Position numbers and translations under genes: made by a program. DNA of 64,000 nt from Caenimonas soli (lineage in GTDB: Bacteria > Pseudomonadota > Gammaproteobacteria > Burkholderiales > Burkholderiaceae_C), in the NCBI RefSeq assembly GCF_013155545.1, contig NZ_JABJVV010000006.1, forward strand, positions 62,001 to 126,000. Direction: 5' to 3'. This document shows, piece after piece, positions 42,752 to 51,702 of the stretch; positions within the stretch are counted from its first letter, which is position 1; the number at the start of each line of letters is the position of its first letter. The notes below the pieces were generated by a model. That model worked only from the letters and a program-made list of their open reading frames with translations, had not been told where the DNA came from and searched no databases.

Positions 42752-43456
42752 CTAGACGCCGAGGAATTCCTGCAGCATGGCCTTGTTGTCCGCCAGTTCA
42801 TGCTGCGCAAACTGCTTGACGATGCGGCCATGTTCCATCACGTAGAACCGGTCGGCCAGCGGGGCGGCAAAGCGGAAGTTCTGCTCGACCAGGACCACGG
42901 TGTAGCCCTTGGCCTTGAGCGTGCGGATCATCTCGGCGAGCTTTTGCACGATGACGGGCGCGAGACCCTCGGAAATCTCGTCCAGGAGCAGCAGCCGCGC
43001 GCCGGTGCGCAGGATGCGCGCAACGGCCAGCATCTGCTGCTCGCCGCCCGACAGGCGCGTGCCGGGGCTGTTGGCGCGCTCCTTCAGGTTGGGGAACATC
43101 CCGTAGATCTCGGCAACGCTCATGCCGCCTGGCGCGATCACCGGAGGCAGCATCAGGTTCTCTTCGGCCGACAGGCTGGCGAAGATGCCGCGCTCTTCCG
43201 GGCAATAGCCCACGCCAAGCCGCGCAACCTTGTGCGGCGGCAGCTTGATCGCTTCTTCGCCATTGATCTTGATGGAGCCCTTGCGAGCACCTGTCAGGCC
43301 GACGATGGCCCGCATGGTGGTGGTGCGGCCCGCGCCGTTGCGCCCCAGCAGGCACACCACTTCGCCCTCATGAACGGTGAGATCGACGCCATGCAGGATG
43401 TGCGATTCGCCGTACCAGGCGTTCAGGCCCTCGATGCGCAGAAGCTCTTTGGCCAT
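42752..43456 (-). CDS. livF: ABC transporter ATPase LivF, with Arg in the Walker A lysine position
   Basis: A 234-residue ATPase. Walker A reads GRNGAGRT at 38-45: the lysine that normally contacts ATP is Arg44 (codon CGC). The rest is normal: signature LSGGEQQMLAVARIL and Walker B RLLLLDEISEGLAP. In Liv transporters two ATPases, LivG and LivF, form the motor; LivG here has an intact loop. It starts 2 bp after livG, so both are co-translated. I have a memory of similar Arg variants in other Burkholderiales LivF proteins, so it may be a lineage trait that still works. Confidence 0.93.
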   Translation of the reverse strand: MAKELLRIEGLNAWYGESHILHGVDLTVHEGEVVCLLGRNGAGRTTTMRAIVGLTGARKGSIKINGEEAIKLPPHKVARLGVGYCPEERGIFASLSAEENLMLPPVIAPGGMSVAEIYGMFPNLKERANSPGTRLSGGEQQMLAVARILRTGARLLLLDEISEGLAPVIVQKLAEMIRTLKAKGYTVVLVEQNFRFAAPLADRFYVMEHGRIVKQFAQHELADNKAMLQEFLGV

Positions 43457-43458
43457 GA

Positions 43459-44232
43459 TCAGTGTGCCCCTTGCAGAGCGGCGTCGGCGGTGCCCATGTA
43501 GGCTTCGATCACCAGGGGATTGGCCGAGACTTCGGCATAGGGGCCGTCGGCGATGATGGCGCCGCGCTGCAGCACCGTGATGCGATCCGCGATCGACGAC
43601 ACCACGTTCATGTTGTGCTCCACCATGAGGATGGTGCGGCCCGCAGACACCTTCTTGATCAGCTCGGTCACGCGATGCACGTCTTCGTGGCCCATGCCCT
43701 GCGTCGGCTCGTCCAGCAGCATCAGTTCGGGCTCCAGCGCCATCGTCGTGGCCAGTTCGAGCGCGCGTTTGCGGCCGTACGGCAGGTTCACGGTGAGTTC
43801 TTCGGCGAAATCCTGCAGATCCACGGCGGCCAGGAGTTCCTGGGCCCGTGCGTGCAAATGGACAAGGGATTGCTCGGGCTTCCAGAAATGGAAGGAGGTG
43901 CCAAGCCCGCGCTGCAGGGCTCCGCGCACGTTCTCCAGCACGGTCATGTGCGGGAAGACGGCCGATATCTGGAAGGAGCGGACGATGCCGCGGCGGGCGG
44001 TTTGCGCCGGTTTCTCGTGCGTGATGTCCACGCCGTTGTACGTGATCGTGCCGCGGGTCGGCGGCAGGAATTTGGTCAGCAGGTTGAAGAAGGTTGTCTT
44101 GCCCGCACCGTTCGGGCCGATCAGCGCGTGGATGTGGCCGCGGCGGACCTTGAGGTCCACGTTGTTCACGGCAACGAAGCCCTTGAACTCCTTGGTCAGG
44201 CCTTCCGTCTCGAGAATGAACTCACCTGGCAA
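43459..44232 (-). CDS. livG: ABC transporter ATPase LivG
   Basis: A 257-residue ATPase with Walker A GPNGAGKT at 39-46, a LivG-type signature LPYGRKRALELATTMA and Walker B LMLLDEPTQGM. The only suitable start is a TTG at 44232, supported by AGGAG 7 bp upstream. It is the first gene of the transporter unit. The 222 bp between it and icmF (44233-44454) hold an imperfect GC-rich hairpin near 44379-44402 without a T-run, and presumably the operon promoter; nothing else was seen there. Confidence 0.93.
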   Translation of the reverse strand: MPGEFILETEGLTKEFKGFVAVNNVDLKVRRGHIHALIGPNGAGKTTFFNLLTKFLPPTRGTITYNGVDITHEKPAQTARRGIVRSFQISAVFPHMTVLENVRGALQRGLGTSFHFWKPEQSLVHLHARAQELLAAVDLQDFAEELTVNLPYGRKRALELATTMALEPELMLLDEPTQGMGHEDVHRVTELIKKVSAGRTILMVEHNMNVVSSIADRITVLQRGAIIADGPYAEVSANPLVIEAYMGTADAALQGAH

Positions 44233-44454
44233 ATCGCGCTCCTGGGGGTGGATGCCCGGCGCGTGCCCGGCATGAAGATGGCGAATGCTAGGGAGCAGTG
44301 TTGCAGTGCGGTAGCGGGTAAAGCCTTAAGTAGTTTTGCGTGATGCGCGCGGCGGGCGCGCCAAGCGGGCCTTCCACCGCTGGGCGGAGGCCTCTTTTCG
44401 GCGGGCCAGGCGGAGCCCGGCCGTCGATGGATGCTGTCAGAAGCCTGACTGAAA

Positions 44455-47400
44455 TTACATATTGCGGCGGTACTGGCCGCCCACTTCAAACAGGGCGTTG
44501 GTGATCTGGCCCAGCGAACACACCCGCACCGCATCCATCAGCACCTCGAACACGTTCCGGTCGTCGATGACAGCCTGCTGCAGCCGCTTGAGCATGGCGG
44601 GCGCCTGTTTGGCGTTTCGGGCGTGGAAGTCCTGCAGCCGCTTGAGCTGGCTTTGCTTTTCTTCCTCGGTCGATCGCGCCAGTTCGAGCTTGTCCTGCAC
44701 TTGGTCGCCGTGCGGATTGCGGAAGGTGTTGACGCCCACGATGGGCAGCTCGCCGGTGTGCTTGAGCATCTCGTAATGCATGCTCTCGTCCTGGATGCGG
44801 CCGCGCTGGTAGCCGGTCTCCATGGCACCCAGCACGCCACCGCGCTCGGCAATGCGCTCGAACTCGGCCAGAACGGCTTCTTCCACCAGTTCCGTCAGCT
44901 CTTCAATGATGAAGGCGCCTTGGCTGGGATTCTCGTTTTTCGCCAGGCCCCATTCCCGGTTGATGATCAGCTGGATCGCCATGGCCCGGCGCACGCTGTC
45001 CTCGGTGGGCGTGGTGATGGCCTCGTCGAACGCGTTGGTGTGCAGCGAGTTGCAGTTGTCGTAGATAGCGATCAGCGCCTGCAGCGTGGTGCGGATGTCG
45101 TTGAACTGGATTTCCTGGGCGTGCAGCGAGCGGCCCGAGGTCTGGATGTGGTACTTGAGCTTCTGGCTGCGCTCGTTGGCGCCGTACTTCTCCTTCATCG
45201 CCACGGCCCAGATGCGGCGGGCCACCCGGCCCATCACCGTGTACTCGGGGTCCATGCCGTTGGAGAAGAAGAACGACAGGTTGGGCGCGAAGTCGTCGAC
45301 GTGCATGCCACGCGCCAGGTACGCTTCCACGAATGTGAAGCCGTTGGACAGCGTGAACGCCAGCTGGCTGATCGGGTTGGCCCCGGCTTCGGCGATGTGA
45401 TAGCCCGAGATGGAGACCGAGTAGAAATTGCGCACGTTGTGGTGCACGAAGTACTGGGCGATGTCGCCCATCACCTTCAGGCTGAACTCGGTGGAGAAGA
45501 TGCAGGTGTTCTGGCCCTGGTCTTCCTTCAGGATGTCCGCCTGCACGGTGCCGCGCACGTTGGCCAGCACCCACTCGCGGATCTTCTGGCTTTCAGTGTC
45601 GGTGGGCTCGCGGCCGTTGTCGGCCTTGAACTTCTCCAGGTTCTGGTCGATGGCCGTGTTCATGAACATCGCCAGGATGGTCGGTGCCGGACCGTTGATC
45701 GTCATCGAGACCGAAGTGCTGGGACTGCACAGGTCAAAGCCGTCGTACAGCACCTTCATGTCGTCCAGCGTCGCGATCGACACGCCGGAGTTGCCGACCT
45801 TGCCGTAGATGTCGGGGCGCAGGTCGGGGTCGTTGCCGTAGAGCGTGACCGAGTCAAATGCCGTGGACAGGCGCTTGGCGGGCATGCCCGAACTCAGCAG
45901 CTTGAAGCGGGTATTGGTGCGGAAGGGGTCGCCCTCGCCGGCAAACATGCGGGTGGGGTCCTCGCCTTCGCGCTTGAAGGCGAAGGTGCCGGCTGTGTAG
46001 GGGTAGCTGCCCGGCACGTTGTCCAGCATCAGCCATTTGAGGATCTCGCCATGGTCCTCGTATTGCGGCAGGCTGACCTTGCGGATCGTCGTGCCCGAGA
46101 GCGACTTGGTGGTGAGCGCGGTGCGGATTTCCTTGTCGCGAATCTTGACCACATACTCGTCGCCGGAATAGGCCCTCTGCATCTGCGGCCACTGGGCCAG
46201 CAGCTTGCGTGCCGCGGGCTCCTGCGTCTGCTCGCGCTGCCCCGCGAGTTCCTCGGCGGCGTCACCGGCTTGCGCCTTGTCGGACTTTTCCGCACGCAAC
46301 ATGGCCGCGGCCGCGCGCAGCTGCTGGATCTCGCGCGCCAACCGGGCCTGCTCGCGGGCATTTTTCTTGTAGCCGCGAACGGTGTCGCTGATCTCGGCGA
46401 GGTAGCGGGTGCGGGCGGCGGGGACGATGGGCGTCTGGTTGGTGCTGTGGCGCACTGCCACCGCGGGCAACATGCCGTCCCCGAGCTTGAGGCCCAGTTC
46501 CGCGAGGCGCGGCTTCAGGGCCTGATACAGCGCCGTCACACCGTCGTCGTTGAAGCGCGCGGCCATGGTGCCGAACACCGGCATCTCGTCGGGCCGCTTG
46601 CCCCAGGCTTCCTTGTTGCGCTGGACCTGTTTGGCGACGTCGCGCAGGGCGTCGAGCGAGCCCTTGCGGTCGAATTTGTTGATCGCCACGAACTCGGCGA
46701 AATCCAGCATGTCGATCTTTTCGAGCTGGCTGGCGGCGCCGAACTCGGGCGTCATCACGTACATGGGCACGTCGACCAGTGGCACGATGGCGGCGTCACC
46801 CTGGCCGATGCCCGAGGTCTCCACCACGATCAGGTCGAAGCCGGCGGCTTTGCAGGCGGCAATGACATCGGGCAGGGCGGCGGAGATCTCGCTGCCGAAG
46901 TCGCGCGTGGCCAGCGAGCGCATGAAGACGCGCGGGCCCTGGCTCCAGGGGCCGATCGCATTCATGCGGATGCGGTCACCTAAAAGGGCGCCGCCGCTCT
47001 TGCGGCGCGACGGGTCGATCGAGATCACGGCCATCCGCAATTGGTCGCCCAGGTCCAGGCGCAGCCTGCGGATCAGCTCGTCAGTGAGGGAGGACTTGCC
47101 GGCGCCGCCGGTGCCGGTGATGCCCAGCACGGGGATCTTGCGGGCCTGCGCCTGCGTCTTGACGGCGGCCATGAGCTTGGGGTCGGCGCTGCCGTTCTCC
47201 AGCGCGGTGATCAGCTGCGCCAGCGCCCGCCAGTTCATCTCGCCATGGCCCTGGACGGCCTTGGCATCCTTGGGCGCATAGCCGGTGATGTCCTTGTCGC
47301 AGCGCATGACCATCTCGCCGATCATTCCGGCCAGGCCCATGCGCTGGCCGTCCTCGGGGCTGTAGATGCGCGTCACGCCATAGGCCTGCAGCTCGCGGAT

Positions 47401-47748
47401 TTCCGGCGGCACGATCACGCCGCCGCCGCCACCGAACACCTGGATGTGCTCGCCGCCGCGGGCCTTGAGCAGGTCCACCATGTACTTGAAGTACTCGACG
47501 TGGCCGCCCTGGTAGGAGCTGATGGCGATGCCCTGCACGTCTTCCTGCAGGGCGGCCGTCACGACGTCGTCCACGCTGCGGTTGTGGCCCAGGTGGATCA
47601 CCTCGGCGCCCATGCCCTGCAGGATGCGCCGCATGATGTTGATGGCCGCGTCGTGGCCGTCGAACAGGCTCGCGGCCGTGACGAAGCGCACCTTGTGGGC
47701 GGGGCGGTAGTTCGCGAGCGCCTTGAATTCGGCGGAAAGGTCGGTCAT
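44455..47748 (-). CDS. icmF: Fused isobutyryl-CoA mutase (IcmF type)
   Basis: A 1097-residue fusion of three modules. Residues 20-150 form the B12-binding domain with the cobalt-ligand motif DGHDAA (H32). Residues 200-420 are a G-protein chaperone (MeaI-like) with P-loop GTGGAGKS at 212-219. From about 540 comes the mutase barrel, with [25 protein letters not shown] and [11 protein letters not shown]. The order B12 domain, GTPase, barrel is that of IcmF, which interconverts isobutyryl- and n-butyryl-CoA or related acyl-CoAs with adenosylcobalamin and reloads its own cofactor. An Ala/Glu/Lys-rich helical linker lies at about 455-530. A good ribosome site (GGAGAT) precedes the ATG. A palindromic operator lies 28 bp upstream. 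Confidence 0.93.
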   Translation of the reverse strand: MTDLSAEFKALANYRPAHKVRFVTAASLFDGHDAAINIMRRILQGMGAEVIHLGHNRSVDDVVTAALQEDVQGIAISSYQGGHVEYFKYMVDLLKARGGEHIQVFGGGGGVIVPPEIRELQAYGVTRIYSPEDGQRMGLAGMIGEMVMRCDKDITGYAPKDAKAVQGHGEMNWRALAQLITALENGSADPKLMAAVKTQAQARKIPVLGITGTGGAGKSSLTDELIRRLRLDLGDQLRMAVISIDPSRRKSGGALLGDRIRMNAIGPWSQGPRVFMRSLATRDFGSEISAALPDVIAACKAAGFDLIVVETSGIGQGDAAIVPLVDVPMYVMTPEFGAASQLEKIDMLDFAEFVAINKFDRKGSLDALRDVAKQVQRNKEAWGKRPDEMPVFGTMAARFNDDGVTALYQALKPRLAELGLKLGDGMLPAVAVRHSTNQTPIVPAARTRYLAEISDTVRGYKKNAREQARLAREIQQLRAAAAMLRAEKSDKAQAGDAAEELAGQREQTQEPAARKLLAQWPQMQRAYSGDEYVVKIRDKEIRTALTTKSLSGTTIRKVSLPQYEDHGEILKWLMLDNVPGSYPYTAGTFAFKREGEDPTRMFAGEGDPFRTNTRFKLLSSGMPAKRLSTAFDSVTLYGNDPDLRPDIYGKVGNSGVSIATLDDMKVLYDGFDLCSPSTSVSMTINGPAPTILAMFMNTAIDQNLEKFKADNGREPTDTESQKIREWVLANVRGTVQADILKEDQGQNTCIFSTEFSLKVMGDIAQYFVHHNVRNFYSVSISGYHIAEAGANPISQLAFTLSNGFTFVEAYLARGMHVDDFAPNLSFFFSNGMDPEYTVMGRVARRIWAVAMKEKYGANERSQKLKYHIQTSGRSLHAQEIQFNDIRTTLQALIAIYDNCNSLHTNAFDEAITTPTEDSVRRAMAIQLIINREWGLAKNENPSQGAFIIEELTELVEEAVLAEFERIAERGGVLGAMETGYQRGRIQDESMHYEMLKHTGELPIVGVNTFRNPHGDQVQDKLELARSTEEEKQSQLKRLQDFHARNAKQAPAMLKRLQQAVIDDRNVFEVLMDAVRVCSLGQITNALFEVGGQYRRNM

Positions 47749-47776
47749 GAATACATCTCCAGGCCCGCTACCTTAC

Positions 47777-47798
47777 TTGACGTTTACGTAAACGTCAA
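47777..47798. promoter_or_regulatory. Perfect 22-bp palindromic operator upstream of icmF
   Basis: The half-site TTGACGTTTAC is followed at once by its exact complement, with no spacer. It ends 28 bp before the icmF ATG and lies 7 bp beyond the stop of the TRAP permease gene, so it can only serve icmF. A further partial half-site TGACGTT follows at 47800-47806. The ACGT core in a TTTACGTAAA context resembles operators reported for MerR-family LiuR regulators of branched-chain amino acid and acyl-CoA catabolism. The regulator gene is not in the window. Confidence 0.75.
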
Positions 47799-47805
47799 CT
47801 GACGT

Positions 47806-49746
47806 TCAGCCCCGGCTGTAGAGCAGTTGCGGCAGCCACAGTCCGATCTCGGGGAACATGTACAGCAGGAAGATGGCGACGACCTGGATTCCCATGAACG
47901 GCAGCATCCCCATGAAAATCTGGTTCAGCGACACGTGCGGCGGGCTCACTCCTTTCAGGTAGAAAGCCGCCATCGCCACCGGCGGCGACAGGAACGCCGT
48001 CTGCAGATTCAGGGCGACCAGCAGTCCGAAGAACAGCGGGTCGACCCCAAAGTTGTCCAGCAGCGGTATGAAGATCGGCATGAAGATCACGATGATCTCG
48101 GTCCATTCCAGCGGCCAGCCCAGCACGAAGATGATCACTTGTGAGAGCAGCAGGAACTGGGTCTTGGACAAGTCCATCGACAGCACCCAGCGCTCCACCA
48201 GTTCCTGGCCGCCCAGCAAGGCGAACGCGGCCGAGAAAATGGCCGAACCGACGAACAGCCAGCACACCATTGCCGAGGTCTTGGCGGTGAGGAAGACGCT
48301 TTCCTTGACCACGGCGAAGGTCAGCTGCCGATAGGCCACCGCCAGCAGGAACCCGCCCAACGCGCCCACTGCGGCTGCCTCGGTGGGGGTGGCCAGGCCC
48401 ATCACGATGGAGCCCAGCACTGCCAGGATCAGGATGAGCAGTGGGAAGAAGCTGGTCAACAGCATCTTGAAGATTTCCAGCCGGGTGAAGCTCAGCAGCG
48501 CGTAGAAGGCGACCAGCGCCGCGGCACCCACGCCCAGGCTGATCCAGTAACTGCGTGGGGCGGGCACGGTGCCGTCCGTCGCCGCACCTGGCGTCGTGGC
48601 AGCCGGGGCGGCGCCCGGAGGTTCCTTCACGCCGTCTGCGCCTGGCGGCTCCTTCACGCCTTCAGCGGGGGGCTCCTTGACGCTTTCGTCCGCCGGCGGC
48701 TCCTTCAGGCCTTCGGAAGGCGGCTCGGCGAGGCCTCCTTCCTGCCGCTCCGCAGGCGCCGCTGTATCGCCGATGCGCGTCATGGTCGATACTTCTTCGG
48801 CCACAGGGTGTGTCAAGGCCTGGTAGCTCCACAGCGCGACGACCACGAACAGCAATGCCGGCAGCAAGGCGATGAACAACTGCTTGAGGATGTAGGCCGT
48901 GGGCACATCCTGGTTGCGCGAGCCCTTCAGCGCGCCCACCAGTGCGGGCACGACGCGGGCGTTATGCGAGGGCGCGATCTTCTCGGACAAGGGCGGCAGT
49001 GGCACGTAGCGGTCAGCCATCGACAGAGGCGGGGCCAGCGCCGGCTTGAGTTTGGCGAGAACGATGACGTACACGATATACAGCCCGGCCAGCATCAGCC
49101 CGGGGAAGAACGCCCCTGCATACAGCTGGACCACCGAGACGCCGGCGGTCGCGCCGTACACGATCAGCAGCACCGACGGCGGGATCAGGATGCCCAGGCA
49201 GCCGCCCGCGGTGATGGCGCCGGCCGAGAGTTGCACGCTGTAGCCGGCCCGCAGCATCGCCGGGAATGCCAGCAGCCCCATGAGCGTCACCACCGCGCCG
49301 ACGATGCCCGTGGCGGTGGCGAACACGGCGCAGGTCACCAGGGTGGCCACGGCCAGCGCGCCCGGCAGCCTCACCAAAGCCAGGTGCAGGCTGCGAAACA
49401 GCTTTTCGATCAGGTTGGCGCGCTCGACCAGGTAGCCCATGAAGACGAACAGCGGAATGGAGATAAGGACGTCGTTGCCCATCACCTTGAACGCCGCCTG
49501 CACCATCAGGTCCAGCGTGTGCTTGATGTCCCGGTTATAGGCAAGCCACGTGAAGATCATGCCCATGCCCATGAGCGTGAACGCCGTGGGAAAGCCCAGC
49601 ATGATGGCGACCACGACGAGCGAGAGCATCAGCAGGCCCACGTGGCCGCTTTCGATCTTGGGGACGGTGATCAGCATGTAGAGCGCCGCCAGGACGATCA
49701 CTCCCATCAGGGAGAAGCCGAACCAGAGTTCCTTGCGAACCTTCAT
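47806..49746 (-). CDS. TRAP transporter large permease (DctM family) with repeat insertion
   Basis: A 646-residue polytopic membrane protein of the DctM family. The usual family length is about 430, and the excess sits between residues 230 and 400. That insert has a membrane segment (about 288-310) and a soluble loop with five EPP repeats (338-378). Family parts include LGFPTAFTLMG, GGCLGILIPPSVLLIVYG and LPLLDNFGVDPLFFG-like segments near the C-terminus. It imports its solute with Na or H gradients together with DctQ and the binding protein. Its ATG overlaps the dctQ stop (ATGA). Long TRAP permeases with central inserts are known to me as a subgroup, but the repeats stand out. Confidence 0.92.
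   Translation of the reverse strand: MKVRKELWFGFSLMGVIVLAALYMLITVPKIESGHVGLLMLSLVVVAIMLGFPTAFTLMGMGMIFTWLAYNRDIKHTLDLMVQAAFKVMGNDVLISIPLFVFMGYLVERANLIEKLFRSLHLALVRLPGALAVATLVTCAVFATATGIVGAVVTLMGLLAFPAMLRAGYSVQLSAGAITAGGCLGILIPPSVLLIVYGATAGVSVVQLYAGAFFPGLMLAGLYIVYVIVLAKLKPALAPPLSMADRYVPLPPLSEKIAPSHNARVVPALVGALKGSRNQDVPTAYILKQLFIALLPALLFVVVALWSYQALTHPVAEEVSTMTRIGDTAAPAERQEGGLAEPPSEGLKEPPADESVKEPPAEGVKEPPGADGVKEPPGAAPAATTPGAATDGTVPAPRSYWISLGVGAAALVAFYALLSFTRLEIFKMLLTSFFPLLILILAVLGSIVMGLATPTEAAAVGALGGFLLAVAYRQLTFAVVKESVFLTAKTSAMVCWLFVGSAIFSAAFALLGGQELVERWVLSMDLSKTQFLLLSQVIIFVLGWPLEWTEIIVIFMPIFIPLLDNFGVDPLFFGLLVALNLQTAFLSPPVAMAAFYLKGVSPPHVSLNQIFMGMLPFMGIQVVAIFLLYMFPEIGLWLPQLLYSRG
48613..48735 (-). 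repeat. Tandem coding repeats (EPP motif) inside the TRAP permease
   Basis: Five imperfect units of 8-9 codons encode GLAEPP, GLKEPP, SVKEPP, GVKEPP and GVKEPP (residues 338-378). Each unit is separated by two or three small or acidic residues. The DNA shows a recurring GGCTCCTTCACGCC-like word on the plus strand. Such repeats can change in number by slippage. Confidence 0.85.
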
Positions 49747-50363
49747 GGCCTGCCCCCGTCCTTGGCCACCAATTTGTCCAAGGCCTTGATGTCCTCGTCC
49801 TTGACATGCACCATGGCCTTGAGCTTGTCGACGTCGACTTCCTCGACGTCCTGTTCGCGCGAGGGCCAGGCGCCGGTGCGGATACAGATGACGCAGCGCG
49901 CGATCTCCACCAGGCCTTGCAGCAGTAGGATGGCAGCTGCAAACGGGATGAAGAACTTGAAGGGATAGACCGGGATCGGGTCGGCGTTGAACGTCTGTTC
50001 ACGGATCGCCAGCGAGTCGGTGAAGTAGGTCCAGCCGGCCCAGGTCATGGCAATCACGCCGGGCAGGAAAAACAGGATATAGAGGATCAGGTCCAGCGTG
50101 GCCTGCGTGCGCGGACGGAAGAACCCGTACAGCACGTCACCACGCACGTGGCCGTTCTTGGCCAGTGTGTACGCGCCTGCCATCATGAACAGCACGCCGT
50201 ACAGCATGATCTGCGCGTCCAGCATCCATCCATGGGGATTGCCCAGGACATAGCGCGAGAAGACCTCCCAGGAGATCATCACCGTAAGGAACACGATGGC
50301 CCACGCGAAAAGCTGTCCCAGCCACGTGGACAGCCGGTCGACGCCCAGCAATAGTTTTTGCAT
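49743..50363 (-). CDS. TRAP transporter small permease (DctQ family)
   Basis: A 206-residue protein with four membrane segments (about 15-33, 47-66, 87-105, 133-155), as is normal for DctQ. The family segment TVMISWEVFSRYVLGNPHGW is seen in the first half. The C-terminal tail (about 165-206) is long and acidic (EEVDVDKLKAMVHVKDEDIKAL). It lies between the binding-protein gene and dctM, with a terminator structure upstream at 50386-50410. Confidence 0.92.
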   Translation of the reverse strand: MQKLLLGVDRLSTWLGQLFAWAIVFLTVMISWEVFSRYVLGNPHGWMLDAQIMLYGVLFMMAGAYTLAKNGHVRGDVLYGFFRPRTQATLDLILYILFFLPGVIAMTWAGWTYFTDSLAIREQTFNADPIPVYPFKFFIPFAAAILLLQGLVEIARCVICIRTGAWPSREQDVEEVDVDKLKAMVHVKDEDIKALDKLVAKDGGRP

Positions 50364-50385
50364 ATTGTTCTTTCAACCAAAAAAA

Positions 50386-50410
50386 GGGGCGGCCTTCAGC
50401 TGGCCGCCCC
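50386..50410 (-). terminator. Intrinsic terminator between TRAP binding-protein and permease genes
   Basis: GGGGCGGCC (50386-50394) and GGCCGCCCC (50402-50410) form a perfect 9-bp stem with a 7-nt loop; on the minus strand a run of seven T follows. It lies 18 bp behind the binding-protein stop and before dctQ. It probably terminates most transcripts after the binding-protein gene, giving more binding protein than permease. Confidence 0.88.
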
Positions 50411-50428
50411 CTTCAGGAAACGGGCGGG

Positions 50429-51544
50429 TCAGGCCTTTTTGACCTTGCTGAAATAGCGGTTGTACGCCATCTTGAAGTCAACCATGTAGTCGTTTTGCCA
50501 TTGGCCGGCGCGCTCGGCGAATACGCGCTGGGAATCGAGCACTTTCTTGAAGTGCGGGTTCTCGGCGGTCTTCTTGGCGATCACCTTGTCCCAGGCGTCC
50601 AGCTGCGCTTTCAGGATGGCGTCGGGCGTCTTGTAGAAGTTGACCTTGTCCTTGGTCTTGAGCTCGATGTAGTCCTTGGAGTTGCGGTCGATCGCCTTCC
50701 AGCTCATGTCCGCGCTGGCGGCCTGCACGGCGTAGTCGATGATGGCTTTCAGTTCGGCCGACAGGGCGTTGTATTTGGTCTTGTTGAGCAGGATTTCGAA
50801 CTGCTCGCCCGACTGGTGGAAGCTCTGCAGCATGCAGTTCTTGGCGACGTCGGCGAAGCCCAAGACCCGGTCGGACGATGCGTTGTTGAACTCCGCCGCG
50901 TCGATCAATCCGCGGTCCAGCGCCGGCACGATCTCGCCGCCAGGAAGCGGGTTCACCGCGGCGCCGAGCTCGTTGAAGATGTCGACCGAGAGGCCCACCG
51001 TGCGAAACTTCAGGCCCTTGAGTTGCGCGACGTTGGACACCGGCTTCTTGAACCAGCCCAGCGGCTGGGTAGGCATCGGTCCGTACAGGTACGAGACCAC
51101 GTCCATGTTGATGGCCTTGTAGATCTCCTCCAGCAGCGCCTTGCCGCCGCCGTAGTAGTGCCACGAGAGCACCATATTGGGATCCATGCCAAAAGCCGGC
51201 CCCGATCCCCAAAGCGCCAGGGCCGAGTTCTTGCCGTAGTGGTAGGCCACCACGCCATGGCCGCCGTCCAGCGTGCCCTTGTTGACGGCTTCCAGGAGCT
51301 GGAACGCCGGCACCACCGCACCCGACGGCAGTACTTCGATCTTCAGCCGTCCGCCGGCCATGTCGTTGACCTTCTTGGCAAAGTCGTTCGCGTATTCGTG
51401 GAAGATGTCCTTGGACGGCCAGGTGCTCTGGAAGCGGAAGGATGTGGTCTGCGCCACGGCGACCATCGGGGCCGACATCGCGCCTGCGGCGACGGCGGCG
51501 CCCTTGAGCAGGGTGCGGCGGCGGGGGGTTTTGGGCTCGGTCAT
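50429..51544 (-). CDS. TRAP transporter solute-binding protein (DctP/TakP family)
   Basis: A 371-residue binding protein. The N-terminus PRRRTLLKGAAVAAGAM is a probable Tat-type signal (RRRTLLK), with cleavage after AVAQ near residue 32. The mature part has ESTW-like FQSTWPSKD, then the long-helix region PGGEIVPALDRGLIDAAEF with the conserved Arg/Glu elements of the TakP subgroup, which binds 2-oxo acids or related carboxylates. The frame opens at 51625, but the ATG at 51544 has AGGAGA at the right distance and yields the signal peptide. It is the first gene of the TRAP unit and diverges from the persulfide dioxygenase gene. Confidence 0.92.
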   Translation of the reverse strand: MTEPKTPRRRTLLKGAAVAAGAMSAPMVAVAQTTSFRFQSTWPSKDIFHEYANDFAKKVNDMAGGRLKIEVLPSGAVVPAFQLLEAVNKGTLDGGHGVVAYHYGKNSALALWGSGPAFGMDPNMVLSWHYYGGGKALLEEIYKAINMDVVSYLYGPMPTQPLGWFKKPVSNVAQLKGLKFRTVGLSVDIFNELGAAVNPLPGGEIVPALDRGLIDAAEFNNASSDRVLGFADVAKNCMLQSFHQSGEQFEILLNKTKYNALSAELKAIIDYAVQAASADMSWKAIDRNSKDYIELKTKDKVNFYKTPDAILKAQLDAWDKVIAKKTAENPHFKKVLDSQRVFAERAGQWQNDYMVDFKMAYNRYFSKVKKA

Positions 51545-51702
51545 AGCTTGTCTCCTGTGGTTGAATTCCATAGTTAGCAAGCTATCTTTGGCTTCCGACA
51601 TCAAGATGTGAAACAGGGTTTTCACCGAGCGGTCAGGGTGCCGTCAGGCGGGCTGCGGTGCTTTGGTACTTATGTCTATGTCCTCGAGGAAGGAGCGCTG
51701 TC

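Noticed and set aside
44379-44402. GC-rich hairpin between livG and icmF as a terminator
   Set aside because: The stem is imperfect and no T-run follows on the minus strand, so it is not convincing as an intrinsic terminator.
44623-46983. A 786-codon plus-strand frame antisense to icmF
   Set aside because: It is a shadow frame: the minus strand carries the complete mutase with all motifs.
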